From CAINVV01 sp038323575 (GTDB lineage: Bacteria > Bacteroidota > Bacteroidia > Bacteroidales > Prolixibacteraceae), in assembly GCA_038323575.1 (NCBI GenBank), contig JBBQHB010000105.1:1-16518 (forward strand): a stretch of DNA of 16,518 nt. The letters are read 5' to 3'. The position numbers and the translations under genes are program-made. Numbering within the stretch: position 1 is the stretch's first letter; each line of letters opens with the position of its first letter. The notes below the pieces were generated by a model that did not search any database, was not told where the DNA came from, and saw only the letters and a list, made by a program, of their open reading frames with translations. This document shows, in pieces, positions 15,083-16,518 of the stretch.

Positions 15083-15180
15083 TATATTTGCAGTACATTT
15101 TTTTTCATAAGTTTAGGTTTAGTTAGGTTAGTTAGTTTAAGAGAGAAAAGGTAGGACAGAGGTTCTACCTTTTTGTTTTT
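15083..15180 (+). ncRNA. Candidate short plus-strand RNA: TAnnTTTG promoter box, TTAG-repeat leader, terminator
   Basis: TATATTTG (15083-15090) matches the Bacteroidota -7 consensus exactly. Transcription from about 15097 would give a roughly 80-base RNA. It would contain a run of TTAG units (15110-15139) and a terminator with stem AAAAGGTAG (15146-15154) and CTACCTTTT (15165-15173), loop of 10, followed by ttgttttt. No gene lies within the transcript. It may be a small RNA, or the attenuated leader of a host gene now separated by the IS701 insertion. Confidence 0.45.
15146..15180 (+). terminator. Intrinsic terminator of the candidate short RNA
   Basis: A 9-bp perfect stem (AAAAGGTAG / CTACCTTTT) with a 10-base loop is followed on the plus strand by TTGTTTTT. 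The A-run on the other side could also let it terminate minus-strand transcripts, though that side is followed by ttttctctc, which is weaker. Confidence 0.65.
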
Positions 15181-15385
15181 ATATAGGTTCATACTTTCAG
15201 AATAAGCAATCGCTATTTTCATATAGAACAATACAAACATCCTGTTTTCACACCATTTTTTTTGTTACAATTGTTAGATCTCTTTAATTCTACTTTACTA
15301 CAATAGAAAGTGCTTTAATATTCGTCTATATGATTGATTATTAGTATATTTAAGTCATTATTAATCATCTCTGATCATTTTGACA

Positions 15386-16518
15386 ATGAAGCCAAAACGA
15401 GTAGAGAAAAAAAATTTGATTTCTGGAGTTCTGTTTAACAGATTGGATTTAGGAAGCATCAACTCGCTGATAAACAGCGTTTATGCTGGATTATTTAGGG
15501 TATACAAGATGAGTAGTACGCATACCGCCATGGAGTATTTAGCGGGGCTGTTACAGTGCGAAAAAGGTCATGGTAATATGGAACGAATGGTAGAAGAAGT
15601 AGAAGATTCAGATTATAAGCGATACATACATTTTTTGTCTGTCAGCAATTGGAGCGCATCTGCGGTAAACAACGCGACATTGAAAGAGACGGACCGATTG
15701 TTGAGAGGACAAAAGAAGAAAAGTAGCCTTCCGACAGGTCTTGTTCTTGACGAAACTTCGCACTTAAAAAAGGGCTCAAAATCAGTAGGAGTCGCCCGTC
15801 AATATGCCGGAGTAGCAGGTAAGGTGGATAATTGTCAGGTTGCCGTACATGCCTCATTGGCCAATGGCAAATTTTGCACTTTAGTTGGCACAGAACTTTT
15901 TCTGCCTGAAGGATGGACAAATGACAAACAGCGATGTGAAGCGGCAGGCATACCAGCGTCGGATCAAAAATTCCAAACCAAACCCGAGCTGGCGTTGAAG
16001 TTAATAAAACAAATTATTCAGGCTGGAACAGAATTTGATTTTATCGGAGGCGATGGACTGTATGGACATAATGCAGAACTGACAAGGGCTTTGGATGATT
16101 TGGATAGGTTTTATGTGTTAGATGTGCATAAAGACGAAACAGTTTTTCTGTCGGAACCCACGTTTTCAATTCCTGAACGCAAAGGAACAAAAGGCAGAAT
16201 GCCCACGAATATACAACCGGACATTCAGCCGATACAGTTACAGAACTATATCAAAACCCTAACAGATAAAGATTTTACAACCGAGAATGTACGCCAGACA
16301 GCCAAAGGTTGGAAGGTGGCAAAAGTTCATACTGTAACGGTTTGGCACTGGGACGGAAAAGAAGAAAAAGCATGTAAAAGAACATTGGTGATTACCATAT
16401 CAGAGAAAACGAAATTTTCATTCAGCAATGCAGACAAAGAAGAATATACCAATAAAGAATGGGCATATTTTCAATGTAGCAGGTATTGGGTAGAGAGATG
16501 TTTTGATGACTGTAAAAA
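15386..16518 (+). CDS. IS701-type DDE transposase, 3' end outside window
   Basis: An uninterrupted frame runs from ATG at 15386 to the window end (377 complete codons, no stop). The three catalytic acids of the RNase-H-like transposase fold are visible: D122 in LVLDETSHLKKG, D223 in FIGGDGLYGHN and E370 in YWVERCFDDCK. The stretch KSVGVARQYAGVAGKVDNCQ after the first Asp is the hallmark of IS701-type transposases. The WVE...F...K end places only the last C-terminal part outside the window. The gene appears intact, so the element may be active. It lies divergent from the phage fragment and next to it, and probably caused or accompanied the loss of the rest of the phage genome. Confidence 0.85.
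   Translation, partial: MKPKRVEKKNLISGVLFNRLDLGSINSLINSVYAGLFRVYKMSSTHTAMEYLAGLLQCEKGHGNMERMVEEVEDSDYKRYIHFLSVSNWSASAVNNATLKETDRLLRGQKKKSSLPTGLVLDETSHLKKGSKSVGVARQYAGVAGKVDNCQVAVHASLANGKFCTLVGTELFLPEGWTNDKQRCEAAGIPASDQKFQTKPELALKLIKQIIQAGTEFDFIGGDGLYGHNAELTRALDDLDRFYVLDVHKDETVFLSEPTFSIPERKGTKGRMPTNIQPDIQPIQLQNYIKTLTDKDFTTENVRQTAKGWKVAKVHTVTVWHWDGKEEKACKRTLVITISEKTKFSFSNADKEEYTNKEWAYFQCSRYWVERCFDDCK

Larger units (their letters stand above)
14950..15385. other. Intergenic region between phage fragment and IS701 transposase
   Basis: There is no protein gene in these 436 bases. Towards the phage side there is a weak minus-strand box TATCTTCG (15004-14997), one base from TAnnTTTG, that could start the phage genes. 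In the middle is a plus-strand TATATTTG box followed by a terminator (described separately). From 15181 onward the sequence is very AT-rich, with an 8-bp palindrome (acaattgt, 15267-15274). Just before the transposase there is an imperfect dyad (gattgattatta near 15331 and attattaatcatc near 15358). The left end of the IS701 element must lie in this part, but I could not fix it. Confidence 0.5.

Noticed and set aside
15642..15920. 92-codon minus-strand frame
   Set aside because: It lies wholly inside the IS701-type transposase on the other strand, whose catalytic motifs are clear.
1..16518. tRNA, rRNA or CRISPR array
   Set aside because: No cloverleaf with CCA-type ends, no rRNA-like sequence and no regularly spaced direct repeats were seen on either strand.

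Overview
Organism and setting. The AT-rich coding sequence, the SusC/SusD pair, the hybrid ECF sigma/FecR switch and the promoter-like TAnnTTTG boxes all point to a Bacteroidota genome. Sulfatases suggest a lineage feeding on sulfated (marine or host) glycans. The species cannot be named from this window. Layout. 1-374: mobile-element debris, namely the last 40 codons of a transposase (probably IS66-type) and a possible second insertion-sequence end near 207. 375-10558: a polysaccharide utilization locus (PUL) entirely on the minus strand, reading sigma factor, FecR anti-sigma factor, SusC-like transporter with an STN signalling domain, SusD-like lipoprotein, two different S1-family sulfatases, and the 5' stub of a GH127/DUF1680-type glycosidase cut off by the mobile DNA. 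About 10600-14976: a fragment of a tailed-phage genome, also on the minus strand. It holds two unrecognised phage proteins, a ClpP-like head protease fused to a scaffold-like region, the major capsid protein, an unrecognised structural-type protein, a frameshifted small gene and what looks like a decapitated next gene. No terminase, portal, tail, lysis or integrase gene is present, so this is a remnant. 14977-15385: no protein gene, but a promoter-like box followed by a short transcript and terminator on the plus strand. 15386-16518: an IS701-type transposase running off the window. How the genes work together. Glycan bound by SusD and imported by SusC should signal through the STN domain to FecR, which releases the ECF sigma factor to switch on the susC-susD-sulfatase operon. 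The sulfatases remove sulfate esters; both carry the Cys-type site that needs a formylglycine-forming enzyme, and none is encoded here. The operon's distal glycosidase is lost or continues elsewhere. Regulation. The most interesting non-coding signal is a plus-strand promoter-like box, two hairpins and a strong U-tract (about 8799-8903) lying antisense to the susC leader, the arrangement of known PUL-repressing antisense RNAs such as DonS. Other structures are a perfect intercistronic hairpin between susD and the sulfatases, a 13-bp perfect hairpin after the capsid gene, and an approximately 115-bp REPIN-like palindrome with a terminator at its core.
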